The position numbers were made by a program, and so were the translations under genes. Of a DNA stretch of 64,000 bases, positions 1 through 8,322 are shown piece after piece; the first letter of the stretch is position 1; each line of letters starts with the position of its first letter. The DNA comes from Pseudodesulfovibrio sp. S3. Lineage in GTDB: Bacteria; Desulfobacterota; Desulfovibrionia; Desulfovibrionales; Desulfovibrionaceae. The notes under the pieces were generated by a model. That model ran no database searches. It was not told the origin of the DNA and worked only from the letters and a program-made list of their open reading frames with translations. The stretch lies in NCBI RefSeq assembly GCF_004025585.1, contig NZ_QTZO01000005.1, forward strand, positions 124,001-188,000, written 5' to 3'.

Positions 1-1389
1 GGAATCGAAGAGCGGGATGCGGAAGTTGGAAACCAGGAAGACGGAAGCGTCCTGGACGTAGTCGAAATCGCGCGAGCGGTAGAGATCGATGTAGTGGACC
101 TGCTGGGCCTCATGGTTGTAGACCACGTTGTTGATGTTGAAATCGCCGTGGATGAAGACCGAAAAGGGCGCTTCCAGTTCGTTTTCGATATCGGCGCAGG
201 AGCTGAGCAGCCGTTCGGTGGATTTCACCTCGGAACCGCCCAGGGTCTTGGGGGTGCGCCAGAACTCCGGGTGGGTCTGGAGAACATCGTCCAGCCTGGA
301 CTGGAGTTGCCCGATGTAGTTTGTCTTGACCGGGAAATGTTCCATGGTCGTGGTCCAGGTCTCCAGCACCGTGCTTTCGAAGATGAACAGGGCGTTGCCC
401 ACGAACTCGTCGTCGCCGGACAGGACCACCTCGTCCAGGGTGCAGCCGTTGAGAAATTCCACCAGCATGGAGCCCTTGTCCGCTTCCTCGTGGAAACCGT
501 AGATGTCGGCCACCAGGTCGGGGAAGGCCTGCTTCCAACGCTTGATCGACTCCCGTTCCTTGCGGATCTTTTCCAGGTTGCCTTCCTTGTAGATGGACCC
601 CTGCTTCCTCCTTTTGGAGGTGTTCTCGGGGGTGTCGCGCGGTTCGACCTTGCCGATGCGGCAGCCGGACCGGGTACCCCAGATGGCGCTGAAGTCGATG
701 TCGGAAAAGGAGTCGCTGAACCCGGACTTGGACAGGGTCTGCTGCAGGGCTTCGAATTGCTCTATCTTGATCCGTTCGCCCAGAAGCGAGAATATGATCG
801 CCTCGCCGACATTCAGGAGTGCGTCGCCCACCCGCTCCAGATAGCGGAATATGAAGATCACGGTTATCAGGCTCTGTGCTTCCCGGCCCATGCCCATCTC
901 ATTCATCACCCGGTCAAACAGGACCTTGTATGCATCGTCCAGCAGGGGTTCGGCCTTGCAGATGAACAGGGCCTTGGACATGTTCTCGGTGCGGAAGGCC
1001 TCCAGGATGACGGCCAGTCGCCCCAGTATGATGTCGAAGACTTCGTTGAAGTCGTAGCGCAGGATGAACGACTGATCGTCGAGATATTGCATCTGCTTGA
1101 CGATGTTGACGAAATAATCGGCGATCTTCTCGAGATTCACGCACATGACCTGCATGGCGCGGATCTTGTTGAGCTGGTTCTTGTCCAGGGTGCGGTCCGA
1201 GTGGATGCGCGAGTAGCACTTGTTCTCGATGATGGTCTTGAGGTTGTCTATGTAGTCGTCGCGCGAGGTGATTTTCGAATACCGCTTCCTGGACGGTGAA
1301 GCCAGGAACTTGCGCGTGCTGCGTGCCTGATTTTCCACTTCGAGGACGATGAACTTGAAGTTCTCGTCCAGCCCTTCGAATGTGACCAT
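1..1389 (-). CDS. PhoU-domain / aminoglycoside-phosphotransferase-like fusion protein (partial, C-terminus off the window)
   Basis: This reading frame stays open from an ATG at 1389 to the left edge, so the C-terminus is missing. The first ~210 residues are helical and PhoU-like, with the pattern KIADYFVNIVKQ and a second copy around YLERVGDALLNVGEAI. A charged linker follows, then an APH/choline-kinase-type fold whose catalytic loop reads HGDFNINNVVY and is followed by YIDLYRSRDFDY, the usual metal-binding Asp region. PhoU domains sense or regulate phosphate transport; APH domains phosphorylate small molecules. The fusion suggests a regulated small-molecule kinase, but the substrate is unknown. 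It is the last visible gene of a four-gene minus-strand operon, 5 bases after the amphi-Trp gene, matching the GAK-type clusters of sulfate reducers. Confidence 0.8.
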   Translation of the reverse strand, partial: MVTFEGLDENFKFIVLEVENQARSTRKFLASPSRKRYSKITSRDDYIDNLKTIIENKCYSRIHSDRTLDKNQLNKIRAMQVMCVNLEKIADYFVNIVKQMQYLDDQSFILRYDFNEVFDIILGRLAVILEAFRTENMSKALFICKAEPLLDDAYKVLFDRVMNEMGMGREAQSLITVIFIFRYLERVGDALLNVGEAIIFSLLGERIKIEQFEALQQTLSKSGFSDSFSDIDFSAIWGTRSGCRIGKVEPRDTPENTSKRRKQGSIYKEGNLEKIRKERESIKRWKQAFPDLVADIYGFHEEADKGSMLVEFLNGCTLDEVVLSGDDEFVGNALFIFESTVLETWTTTMEHFPVKTNYIGQLQSRLDDVLQTHPEFWRTPKTLGGSEVKSTERLLSSCADIENELEAPFSVFIHGDFNINNVVYNHEAQQVHYIDLYRSRDFDYVQDASVFLVSNFRIPLFDS

Positions 1390-1394
1390 AATTG

Positions 1395-1661
1395 TCAGCT
1401 CACCGTGAGGGCGGTCGATTGCGAGGAGAGGGCCGATGCGTTCTCCTTCCAGGCAATTTTGATGGAGAGCTTGTTCTCATTGCCCTTTTTCCTGGCCTTG
1501 ACCGTGAAGCTGAGAAGACCCTTGGGGGAGAGGTGGATTTCGTCGCCGTTGGTATCCAGGGTGATGGAGCCCTTGTCGAACCCCTCGGTGAGTGCCTGCA
1601 AAAAAGCCTTGATGGTGTCGCTGTCCTGCAGCGAATCGAAAATGAACTTGTCATCTGCCAT
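1395..1661 (-). CDS. amphi-Trp domain protein
   Basis: An 88-residue acidic protein starting MADDKFIFDSLQDSDTIKAF. It has the typical amphi-Trp layout: an N-terminal helix, a short segment with LSPKGLLSFTVKARKKG, and a final strand ending KIAWKE with the conserved Trp. The start at 1661 is preceded by a GAGGAA ribosome site, and a longer upstream reading frame lacks such support. Amphi-Trp proteins are small, of unknown biochemical role, and recur beside kinase and CofD-like genes in the so-called GAK gene set. The gene lies 19 bases after the PHP-like gene and 5 bases before the PhoU-APH gene, so the three are very probably cotranscribed. Confidence 0.8.
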   Translation of the reverse strand: MADDKFIFDSLQDSDTIKAFLQALTEGFDKGSITLDTNGDEIHLSPKGLLSFTVKARKKGNENKLSIKIAWKENASALSSQSTALTVS

Positions 1662-1680
1662 GTCTGTGCTTCCTCGGGGA

Positions 1681-2841
1681 CTAGCCTGCCAGGCGGTCCG
1701 TGTATTCCTTGATGATGGTGCGTCTGGAAATGTTGTTGACGATGAGTTGCTTGCGAACACTCAGGTCGTCCCAGGCGGGTTGCAGCCCGATCTCGCGGGC
1801 TGCCTTGGCTTCATCCTGTTGATCCGCAGGTTTGGTTTTTTCGCCCATGTGGCAGTCGTCTCCCATGAACACGAGCATGTCGCGCCTGGAGTCGCGCCGC
1901 GCGTTTTGTTCGTTGACCACGGAGATGAGAAACTCGGTGTATTCCTGGGATTGCGGGTTCCAGACCTCGATGCCGTCCACGTCGTAGTTGCGGAGCAGGA
2001 TGGGCCAGAACTGTTCCGGGTGGGGGATGACGATGCATCCTCCCAGGGAGCGGACTTCTTCGATCACTTCGCTGGCCCGGTAGAAGAAGGACAGGTTGAA
2101 GCCCTGCTTGACCAGTTGCTTGACTTCCTTGAGGTAGGCCTGAATCCGGTCTACGGTGTTGTCGCCCAGGTCAGCCCGCATGGTGTCGAACCAGTTGCGC
2201 AGGAGCTTGTTTTTCACCGATTGGCGCGGAATGTCGGACCAGTTTTCATCCAGGAGCTGCTGTATCTTGGACACGTTGATGCGGACGAATTCAATGAGGT
2301 CGCTGTCCGCGCCCGTGGCCTTGGCCGCCCGGTCGATGCGCCCCTCCACCGGTTTGGTGATGGTGTCCATGAATTCGAAGAGTTGGCCCGAGCGGTATTT
2401 GAAGGTGTGCGCAAGCATGGATTTGAGCACGCCCGCGTCCTTGACCCTGTCGTTGGCGAAGTGGAGCAGCAACTGCACCTTGCGGTTGAAGCCGGACGAG
2501 AAGCAGTCCACCTCCACGCCGGAGTAGTCGCCCCAGCTCAGCAGTTCGTTGTGCTGGGTGGGGATGAGCAATTCGTCCGTGCGGTTGGGGAACATGGCGT
2601 CCACCCGTTTCCGGATGTGCTCCATGGGCACGAATTCCGGGTGCCAGTGCACGGCCAGCAGGGCTTCCTGGCGGGCATGGACTGCGGAGGGCGTGACCAC
2701 CTGCTCCACCTGCCACGGTGCCAGGTCTGTGGATACTACCTGGAGGAATCTGGTTTGGTCTTCCTCGGTTATCTCTTTGGCCGTTCCCGCGTTCAAGGCG
2801 CGGACTTCGAGTTCACTGTTTTCGGTCTTGATCAATTTCAT
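1681..2841 (-). CDS. PHP-like hydrolase-fold protein of the GAK-type cluster
   Basis: A 386-residue soluble protein with no signal peptide. Histidine-containing segments are consistent with a PHP (polymerase and histidinol phosphatase) metal-hydrolase fold: HWHPEF near residue 66, TQHNELLSWGDYSGVEVD near 97-113, VIPHPEQFW near 276, and GIEVWNP near 295 followed by a late FMGDDCHMG near 333. PHP enzymes hydrolyse phosphoesters using clustered His/Asp ligands, but whether all ligands are present cannot be judged by eye. It sits second in the operon, 24 bases after the XXXCH gene. Its ribosome site is weak, so translation may be coupled to its neighbour. The substrate is unknown. The family call is moderate; membership of the operon is firm. 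Confidence 0.6.
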   Translation of the reverse strand: MKLIKTENSELEVRALNAGTAKEITEEDQTRFLQVVSTDLAPWQVEQVVTPSAVHARQEALLAVHWHPEFVPMEHIRKRVDAMFPNRTDELLIPTQHNELLSWGDYSGVEVDCFSSGFNRKVQLLLHFANDRVKDAGVLKSMLAHTFKYRSGQLFEFMDTITKPVEGRIDRAAKATGADSDLIEFVRINVSKIQQLLDENWSDIPRQSVKNKLLRNWFDTMRADLGDNTVDRIQAYLKEVKQLVKQGFNLSFFYRASEVIEEVRSLGGCIVIPHPEQFWPILLRNYDVDGIEVWNPQSQEYTEFLISVVNEQNARRDSRRDMLVFMGDDCHMGEKTKPADQQDEAKAAREIGLQPAWDDLSVRKQLIVNNISRRTIIKEYTDRLAG

Positions 2842-2865
2842 TTGTATCGCTTTGGGTCGGGTGTT

Positions 2866-3393
2866 TCAGTCGAATTTGGCGTGGCAGCGGCTCTTCTCAT
2901 GGATCAGCACGTCCACGGACGCGTGCATCTTCTCGATGTCCCCGGAGTCGAACGCTTCCCTGAGTGCGGCGCAGGCCAGGGTGTAACTCTCGTAGTACTC
3001 GTCACCGAAACCGGCGTAGGTGACCATGAGTGCGGAGTCGGCAAGGAAGGATTCAACGGCCTCTTTCGGCGGAACAATGCCGTCGTGAATCATCTTGATC
3101 AGCACCCTGAAGCTTGATTTCATGCGCTTTTTGAGTGCGCTGTATTTCGGCTTTCCGTCCACGGCCTGCACGGTTTCGTCTTCGGATACCTCGCACGGCT
3201 TGGCCGACTTGACTCTGGCTTTGAGATTGATCTGTCCGAACTCGTTTTTCACACGGATCTTGATCTTCTTGAAATTGTCGATGCAGGCGAACTCGTCCTG
3301 TCCGCCTTTTTCAATGGCGTCGGCCAAGGTGCGGAAAAAGTCGGCCAGTTCTTTTTGATCCACATACCTGTTCAGCTTGTTGTCGTCGTTCAT
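2866..3393 (-). CDS. XXXCH-domain protein (GAK system type)
   Basis: A 175-residue charged protein that begins MNDDNKLNRYVDQKELADFF and ends with SRCHAKFD. The Cys-His pair close to the C-terminus is the hallmark of the XXXCH protein family defined for GAK gene clusters. The N-terminal ~75 residues (FRTLADAIEKGG, then IKIRVKNEFGQINLKARVK) resemble a small amphi-Trp-like module, so this may be an amphi-Trp/XXXCH two-domain protein. The ATG at 3393 has a GGAG site upstream. It is the first gene of the operon and is divergent from the nucleotidase gene. Function is unknown; the Cys-His tail could bind a metal or a cofactor, which is a guess. Confidence 0.75.
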   Translation of the reverse strand: MNDDNKLNRYVDQKELADFFRTLADAIEKGGQDEFACIDNFKKIKIRVKNEFGQINLKARVKSAKPCEVSEDETVQAVDGKPKYSALKKRMKSSFRVLIKMIHDGIVPPKEAVESFLADSALMVTYAGFGDEYYESYTLACAALREAFDSGDIEKMHASVDVLIHEKSRCHAKFD

Positions 3394-3585
3394 CAGGGGA
3401 CTCCGTTTAGAAAATTGATTCCACCTCAGTATCGTGAGTTTGGGCGTCAATACAATGGCCGCCGGGGAATCGTAACAATTCGTCACAGTGGCGAAAAAAA
3501 ACGAACGATTCCGATCCAGGATGCGCCGCACCCGTTTCCCTCGGTTTCAAATCCTGATATGCGCATGGGATGAAGGGAGGAGCTT
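3394..3585. other. Divergent intergenic region
   Basis: These 192 bases must hold the promoters of the leftward GAK-like operon and the rightward nucleotidase gene. A TACAAT hexamer (3451-3456) is the best -10-like string on the plus strand, but no convincing -35 partner was seen. No hairpin or operator stood out. Confidence 0.3.
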
Positions 3586-5313
3586 ATGTTTAAAATGATG
3601 AGCAGTTGTTTGTTGGCCCTTGTGATTGCTCTGGGGCCCCAGTGCGCATTGGCCTTTGATCTGACCGTGCTGCATGTCAACGATTCACATTCGTATCTTG
3701 ACGCCACCGGAGACAAGCTCGCACCCGGCGGAGCTTCGACGTATGTGCAGACGGGCGGCTGGGCCAGGTTGCAGACCGCCGTGGATGACGTGCGCGGAAA
3801 GCGGACGAACGTGGTCCTGCTTCATGCCGGAGACGCGGTGCAGGGTGATCTTTATTTCATGAAATACGGCGGCAAGCCGGAGATGGAACTACTGGATCGC
3901 CTGGGTTTTGCAGCCATGACCCTCGGCAACCACGAGTTCGACAAGGGGGCCGACTTCCTGGCCGGATTTCTCAAGTATACCAAGGTTCCGATCCTCTGTG
4001 CCAACATGGACGCGTCCGCTGTCCCTGCCCTGGCCGCCAGGGTCAAGCCGTATGTCGTCACCGAATTCCAGGGTGAGAAGGTCGGCATTATCGGCCTGAC
4101 CATCGAGGAAACGGCGACCATCTCCAGCCCCGGCAAGGTCACGTTTGCTGATGAGGCGAAGACCGCCTTAAAATATGTCCGAGAGCTTGAAGCCCTGGGC
4201 GTGAACAAGATCATCCTCCTGACCCATGTGGGGCTTGAGACCGACAAGAAGCTCGCTGCTTCAGTGCCGGGCGTGGACGTCATCGTGGGCGGTCATTCCC
4301 ATTCCCTGCTCGGCGGTTCCGAGGTGCTGGGCGCGTTGGGTCTGCATCCCGAGGCGGACTATCCCGTCGTGGTCAAGGGTGCGGACGGCAACGACGTCTA
4401 TGTGGTCACGGCCTGGAAATGGGGCCGCATCCTTGGCCGTCTGGACGTGACCTTTGATGATCAGGGCCATGCCACCGCCGCCCGGGGAAAGCCGGTCCTG
4501 ATCCTGGCCGACACCTTCAAGCGCAAAAACGAAGCGGGCAGGAAGGCCGAGCTTGCGGGCGCGCCCCGCGAGGAACTGCTGGCCCTGATCAAGGCCAATC
4601 CCATGGCCGAAGTGGTGGTTGCGGACAGTGGGGCTACGACCTTTCTCGGCCCCTTCAGCGAGGGCGTGGACGCCATGCGCAACGATGTCATCGGCACCGC
4701 CGCTGCAACGTTGACACATATCCGGGTGCCGGGCCTTACCGATTCCGGGGAATCCCTGCCCCACGGCAGCCTCATCGCCCCGATCGTCTGCCAGTCCATG
4801 CTCGCCAAGCTCGGCACGACCAAGGAACCGGCGGACATCGCCCTGATGAACGCGGGCGGCGTGCGTGATTCCGTCAGCCAGGGGAACATCACCGTGGGCA
4901 CGGCCTACACCCTTATGCCGTTCAACAATACCCTGATCCTTCTGACCCTGACCGGCGCGCAGGTGAAGACCGCCCTTGAGACCGGCGTGACGCGAAGTGG
5001 CGGGGCTTTTCCCTATATGAGCGGCGCCCGTTACACTGCGGACATGAACAGGGCCGAAGGCGAACGCATCACCGATGTGGAGGTTCTGGGCCGAGACGGC
5101 AAATGGGCCGGACTCGACCCGGCGCGGTCCTACCGGCTGGTCACCAACTCATTTCTCGCTTCCGGCGGCGACGGCTACGAGGTCATGAAGCAGGCAACAA
5201 GCAGCTATGACACGGGATTTGTCGATGCCGAGGCGTTCATCGAATACGTGCAGAAGGAAAAGACGCTTACGCCGCTCGCCGCATACGGCGTGACCTATAT
5301 CCCGGCACGGTAG
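3586..5313 (+). CDS. secreted 5'-nucleotidase / UshA-family metallophosphoesterase
   Basis: A 575-residue exported enzyme. Residues 1-23 form a signal peptide ending CALA before FDLTVLHVND. The calcineurin-type metal site is visible as HVNDSHS (30-36), GNHEFDKG (~114-121) and GGHSHS (~235-240). The C-terminal 5'-nucleotidase domain starts near 340 and carries MNAGGVRDS (~420) and the PFNNTL segment that shapes the nucleotide pocket. Family members hydrolyse extracellular nucleotides or UDP-sugars to nucleosides and phosphate in the periplasm. The nucleoside phosphorylase gene PpnP 1.2 kb downstream fits a salvage theme, although the gene between them is on the other strand. A GGGAGGAG ribosome site precedes the ATG. 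The exact substrate cannot be read from sequence. Confidence 0.9.
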   Translation: MFKMMSSCLLALVIALGPQCALAFDLTVLHVNDSHSYLDATGDKLAPGGASTYVQTGGWARLQTAVDDVRGKRTNVVLLHAGDAVQGDLYFMKYGGKPEMELLDRLGFAAMTLGNHEFDKGADFLAGFLKYTKVPILCANMDASAVPALAARVKPYVVTEFQGEKVGIIGLTIEETATISSPGKVTFADEAKTALKYVRELEALGVNKIILLTHVGLETDKKLAASVPGVDVIVGGHSHSLLGGSEVLGALGLHPEADYPVVVKGADGNDVYVVTAWKWGRILGRLDVTFDDQGHATAARGKPVLILADTFKRKNEAGRKAELAGAPREELLALIKANPMAEVVVADSGATTFLGPFSEGVDAMRNDVIGTAAATLTHIRVPGLTDSGESLPHGSLIAPIVCQSMLAKLGTTKEPADIALMNAGGVRDSVSQGNITVGTAYTLMPFNNTLILLTLTGAQVKTALETGVTRSGGAFPYMSGARYTADMNRAEGERITDVEVLGRDGKWAGLDPARSYRLVTNSFLASGGDGYEVMKQATSSYDTGFVDAEAFIEYVQKEKTLTPLAAYGVTYIPAR

Positions 5314-5329
5314 GTCGGATCGAATTCGT

Positions 5330-5369
5330 CCGGGGGGAGGGCCATGAAGTCCTCCCCCCGGTTTTATTT
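5330..5369 (+). terminator. Rho-independent terminator of the nucleotidase gene
   Basis: CCGGGGGGAGG and CCTCCCCCCGG form an 11-bp perfect stem with a 10-base loop, followed by TTTTATTT. It lies 16 bases after the stop codon and also sits at the 3' end of the converging oxidoreductase gene. Confidence 0.9.
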
Positions 5370-5375
5370 GCGTGG

Positions 5376-6371
5376 TCAGCAGGCCACCCATTGGCCGGTT
5401 TTGGCGCTTTTGACCAGGGTTTCCAGGACATGCATGTTGTTCAGGGCATCGCTGAGCGGGGTGGGTACGTCCGTGTTGTTGATCACGGCCATGGCAAAGC
5501 GGTCGGCCTGGATGGTGTACTGGTCGCAGGCGTCGAAGGAGATATTTTCCACGGTGTCTGTGGAGTCGTCCTGCAGAATGATCGTGCAGGGCTTGTCGGG
5601 CGGGGCGTTGAAAGGGATGAGAATTTCGATGCGGCCCGTGGTGCCGAGGATGTTCACCCTCTGGTATTCGGCCAGTTGGGTGGAGCAGGTGAAGGTGGAG
5701 ACCTTGCCTGCAAAATTCATCATGCCCGAAAAGAGGCGGTCCGTGCCGAAGGTCGGGTCCAGGTCCATGAACCCTGCCACGCGGTCGGGTTCCCGCCTGA
5801 AAAGGAAGCGCGACAGCGAGATGTTGTAGCAGCCGATGTCCATCAAGCCGCCCCCGCCGATGTCCGCCTTGTTGCGGATGTTTTCCGGGTTGGCGTTGTA
5901 ATAGGAAAAGAAGGACTGGATGGTGACCAGCTCGCCTATGGCTCCCGTGGTGACTAACTTTCCGGCTTCGATCCACTGCGGGTGGTGGCGGTACATGAAC
6001 GCCTCCATGATCTTGAGGTCCGGGTGTTTGGCGGCGGTGTCCATGAGGGTTCTGGCCTCGGCAGTGTTCAGTCCGATGGGCTTCTCGCACAGGACATGCT
6101 TGCCCGCTTCCAGTGCGGTCATGGCCCATTGGACATGCAGATGGTTGGGCAGGGGGATGTACACGGCGTCTATGTTCGGGTTGGCCAATAATTGTTCATA
6201 ACTGCCGTAGGCCTTGGGGATATTGAGTGCTTTTGCCGCGATGTGGGCCGATTTTTCGTTGCGGGAACAGATGGCGGTCACGTCGCAGTGCATGGATCGT
6301 TGCATGGCCGGAATGACTTTGGTCAGGCCTATCTTGGCGGTGGACAGAATTCCTATGCGAATTTTCTTCAT
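5376..6371 (-). CDS. Gfo/Idh/MocA-family NAD(P)-dependent oxidoreductase
   Basis: A 331-residue cytoplasmic dehydrogenase. The Rossmann fold opens with IRIGILSTAKIGLTKVIPAM, and the family signature CEKPIGLN lies near residue 90, with the EKP lysine as the expected catalytic residue. The C-terminal alpha/beta domain carries GGGGLMDIGCYNISLSRF, typical of the GFO_IDH_MocA_C region with its D-x-G-x-Y/H element. Such enzymes oxidise or reduce sugars, inositols or related polyols; the substrate is unknown here. The start at 6371 follows a GGGGG stretch and aligns with the Rossmann motif, whereas the longer frame adds 30 unlikely residues. It is a single-gene transcript convergent with the nucleotidase gene. 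Confidence 0.88.
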   Translation of the reverse strand: MKKIRIGILSTAKIGLTKVIPAMQRSMHCDVTAICSRNEKSAHIAAKALNIPKAYGSYEQLLANPNIDAVYIPLPNHLHVQWAMTALEAGKHVLCEKPIGLNTAEARTLMDTAAKHPDLKIMEAFMYRHHPQWIEAGKLVTTGAIGELVTIQSFFSYYNANPENIRNKADIGGGGLMDIGCYNISLSRFLFRREPDRVAGFMDLDPTFGTDRLFSGMMNFAGKVSTFTCSTQLAEYQRVNILGTTGRIEILIPFNAPPDKPCTIILQDDSTDTVENISFDACDQYTIQADRFAMAVINNTDVPTPLSDALNNMHVLETLVKSAKTGQWVAC

Positions 6372-6481
6372 GGGGCCCCCAGGGGTTGACGGTGGTTGCT
6401 GCCACTCAGTATAGCTGTATTTAGACCCCATGCAAGTGGGAATGTCCTTAAAATAATTCACCGCAAGCAGCCGGAGAGCCG

Positions 6482-6796
6482 ATGTCCGAATTCACCAATG
6501 TCACCGTGGCCAAAAAAGCCAACATCTACTTTGACGGTCAGGTCACCAGTCGTGCCGTCACCTTTGGGGACGGCAGCGTGAAAACGCTCGGCATCATGCT
6601 GCCCGGCGAATACGAGTTCGGTACGGGCAAGCCCGAGCTCATGGAGATCCAGGCCGGGGAGCTGACCGTCCAACTGCCCGGTTCCGACCAATGGGTGTCC
6701 GTTGTCGGCGGCCAGAGCTTCAATGTGCCCGGCGACGCCAAGTTCCGGCTCAGGGTCACGGCGGTCACCGATTACTGCTGCTCCTACCTGGACTAG
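6482..6796 (+). CDS. ppnP: pyrimidine/purine nucleoside phosphorylase PpnP
   Basis: A 104-residue single-domain cupin matching the YaiE/PpnP (DUF1255) family along its full length. It has the motifs [43 protein letters not shown] and [14 protein letters not shown]. The enzyme splits nucleosides with phosphate to give the base and (deoxy)ribose 1-phosphate in the cytoplasm. A GGAGAG ribosome site lies 8 bases before the ATG. The next gene starts 8 bases after the stop, so the two are probably cotranscribed. Together with the secreted 5'-nucleotidase upstream it suggests nucleotide scavenging, which is inference from position only. Confidence 0.95.
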   Translation: MSEFTNVTVAKKANIYFDGQVTSRAVTFGDGSVKTLGIMLPGEYEFGTGKPELMEIQAGELTVQLPGSDQWVSVVGGQSFNVPGDAKFRLRVTAVTDYCCSYLD

Positions 6797-6804
6797 GGGG
6801 GGAT

Positions 6805-7215
6805 ATGTCGGATCAGGACCAGAGAATCGAGTTCGGCGACAAGGGACCGTATCTGTTCCAGGAATTGTCCGTGGAGCCTCAGGCCATGCTCCTGGATGAA
6901 CATCAAGTCTGTCTGTTTCAGTTCGATCAGCTTTTTCTTCCTGTGGCGCTCGCTGCCTGTGGACCCCTGGCTGCGGCCCTCACCGAAATGAGCCAGGCCG
7001 TCATGGGCCCTGAGCGTGAGGGCATGATCCCCCTGGAGTTCGACCTGTCCGAGACCACCGAGTTGCCGCTTCTGACCGGCGTGGACGGTGACAGCTTTCA
7101 ACACGGCGATACAGTCTATCTGGATGTGTTCTTCGGGGCGACCCGGGCACGGATGTGTTTTTCCATATTGACCGCGGCTGCCGTCGGGCAGGTACTGTCC
7201 CAGGTGCCTGAATAG
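6805..7215 (+). CDS. uncharacterised small acidic protein
   Basis: A 136-residue soluble protein that I do not recognise. It is acidic, without signal peptide or membrane helix, and contains LLDEHQVCLFQFDQLFLPVALAA followed by a run of short hydrophobic blocks. A GGGGGGAT ribosome site sits directly before the ATG at 6805. It lies 8 bases after ppnP and 8 bases before the solute-binding protein, so it is the middle gene of a tight three-gene unit. Codon usage looks like that of its neighbours, so it is probably a real lineage-specific gene. Confidence 0.65.
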   Translation: MSDQDQRIEFGDKGPYLFQELSVEPQAMLLDEHQVCLFQFDQLFLPVALAACGPLAAALTEMSQAVMGPEREGMIPLEFDLSETTELPLLTGVDGDSFQHGDTVYLDVFFGATRARMCFSILTAAAVGQVLSQVPE

Positions 7216-7223
7216 GAGGTCTC

Positions 7224-8036
7224 ATGAGGAGCAGGGGAAGGCTCCGGGATATAACCGGATCATGCTGCCGGGTTGCGGCCGCATATGCACTTCTCCTGTT
7301 GCTGCTGCTGACCAGTCCGCTTGTCTCCATGGGGGCGGAGACCGTCCTGCTGACCACCGGTGAATGGCCTCCGTATTATTCGCAGAACCTCCCCCATGGC
7401 GGCCTCGGAAATCAGATCATCGCCGAAAGCTTCGCCCTTGAGGGCATCGAAGTCGTCTATGAATACCTGCCCTGGAGACGCGCCCTGAGCGAGGCCCGGA
7501 CCGGTCCTGCCGTCGGTTCCGCCGGTTGGTTGAGGCTTGATGAGCGGGAAAAGGATTTCCTGTTCAGCGAATCCCTCTTCGAATCCCAACGGGTATTTTT
7601 CCACAGGAAGGACAGGCCGTTCGACTGGACTGTCCTGACTGACGTTCAGGATCTGCGCGTGGGCGTGGCCCTGGGAAGCGCGGATGAGTATCCCCTGGAT
7701 GGAATAATGGCCTCGGGCAAGGGGACGCTGAATGTCGCAAGGAGCTATGCCTCGGGCATGAAGATGCTGGCGGCCGGACGTATCGATGTCTATGCCTGCA
7801 ACCTGGCTGTAGGACTGTACGAGATAAAGCACTCGCTGTCGGAGAAGGCCGCACGGTCCATCACCTATCATCCGCGTCCCATTTTCAAGGAAACTAATCA
7901 CCTTGTCCTGTCCCTGCGGGTGAAGGATGTCCAGAAGCTGATGGACCGTTTCAACCGGGGACTGCGTCGTCTGAAGGAATCCCCGCGCTACAACGAAATG
8001 GTCGAATTTCATTTGCCGATCGCTCGGTCGGAGTGA
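7224..8036 (+). CDS. periplasmic solute-binding protein, family 3 (amino-acid type)
   Basis: A 270-residue exported protein. After a basic start, a hydrophobic stretch (AAAYALLLLLLLTSPLVSMGA) serves as signal peptide. The mature part opens ETVLLTTGEWPPYYSQNLPHGGLGNQIIAESF, the usual first lobe of bacterial SBP family 3 (PF00497-like), followed by PWRRALSEA and a second lobe with VGVALGSADEYP. Many such proteins without a partner transporter act as sensors or bind polar metabolites; no permease or ATPase gene lies beside it. A perfect AGGAGG ribosome site precedes the ATG, 8 bases after the previous stop. The ligand is unknown. Confidence 0.82.
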   Translation: MRSRGRLRDITGSCCRVAAAYALLLLLLLTSPLVSMGAETVLLTTGEWPPYYSQNLPHGGLGNQIIAESFALEGIEVVYEYLPWRRALSEARTGPAVGSAGWLRLDEREKDFLFSESLFESQRVFFHRKDRPFDWTVLTDVQDLRVGVALGSADEYPLDGIMASGKGTLNVARSYASGMKMLAAGRIDVYACNLAVGLYEIKHSLSEKAARSITYHPRPIFKETNHLVLSLRVKDVQKLMDRFNRGLRRLKESPRYNEMVEFHLPIARSE

Positions 8037-8095
8037 TTTTGCCGGGGCTCGGTTATTCAGCATTTCCCTTCACCTGGATTGACATCATGATGCCT

Positions 8096-8113
8096 GACCG
8101 ATCGGGATCGGTC
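8096..8113. repeat. Short inverted repeat after the solute-binding protein
   Basis: GACCGATCGGGATCGGTC has 7-bp arms around a 4-base loop. It lacks a T-run, so it is at best a weak terminator or a protein-binding site. Confidence 0.4.
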
Positions 8114-8193
8114 CCGTCCGAAAAACGTGCGCACGGCGAAGGCACCCTGTGTATTTCCATGATGCACGGAGGTGATTATTCCGTGACGCCATA

Positions 8194-8255
8194 TTGACAA
8201 AAAAGTGTTTATATGGTGTTTTTTTTAACCGCAAACGTTTGCGGTAACGTTTGCG
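8194..8255 (+). promoter_or_regulatory. gal-operon control region with LacI-type operators
   Basis: A TTGACA box lies at 8194-8199. The -10 box is unclear, in the AT-rich stretch that follows. The perfect 18-bp palindrome ACCGCAAACGTTTGCGGT occupies 8228-8245 and is a classic LacI/GalR/PurR-type operator with the central CG step. A second, imperfect site (ACGTTTGCG at 8247-8255) has its centre 12 bp further on. Both lie just upstream of galT, and the operon encodes its own LacI-family regulator, so autoregulation is likely. Confidence 0.8.
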
Positions 8256-8322
8256 ATGCCATGCTGAAAGTCTGTGGCGTTGGCGTTCCGTGTTTTTCGA
8301 AGGGCGTATATCAGGGGAATCC

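Noticed and set aside
94-1299. Long plus-strand open frame of 401 codons opposite the PhoU-APH gene
   Set aside because: It is a shadow: the opposite frame has recognisable PhoU and APH motifs, a good start context and operon spacing, while the plus-strand translation shows no domain and has no ribosome site.
1405-3117. 570-codon plus-strand frame opposite the GAK-type operon
   Set aside because: It spans three minus-strand genes with clear family features; its translation is low-complexity Val/Gly/Leu typical of antisense frames in GC-rich DNA.
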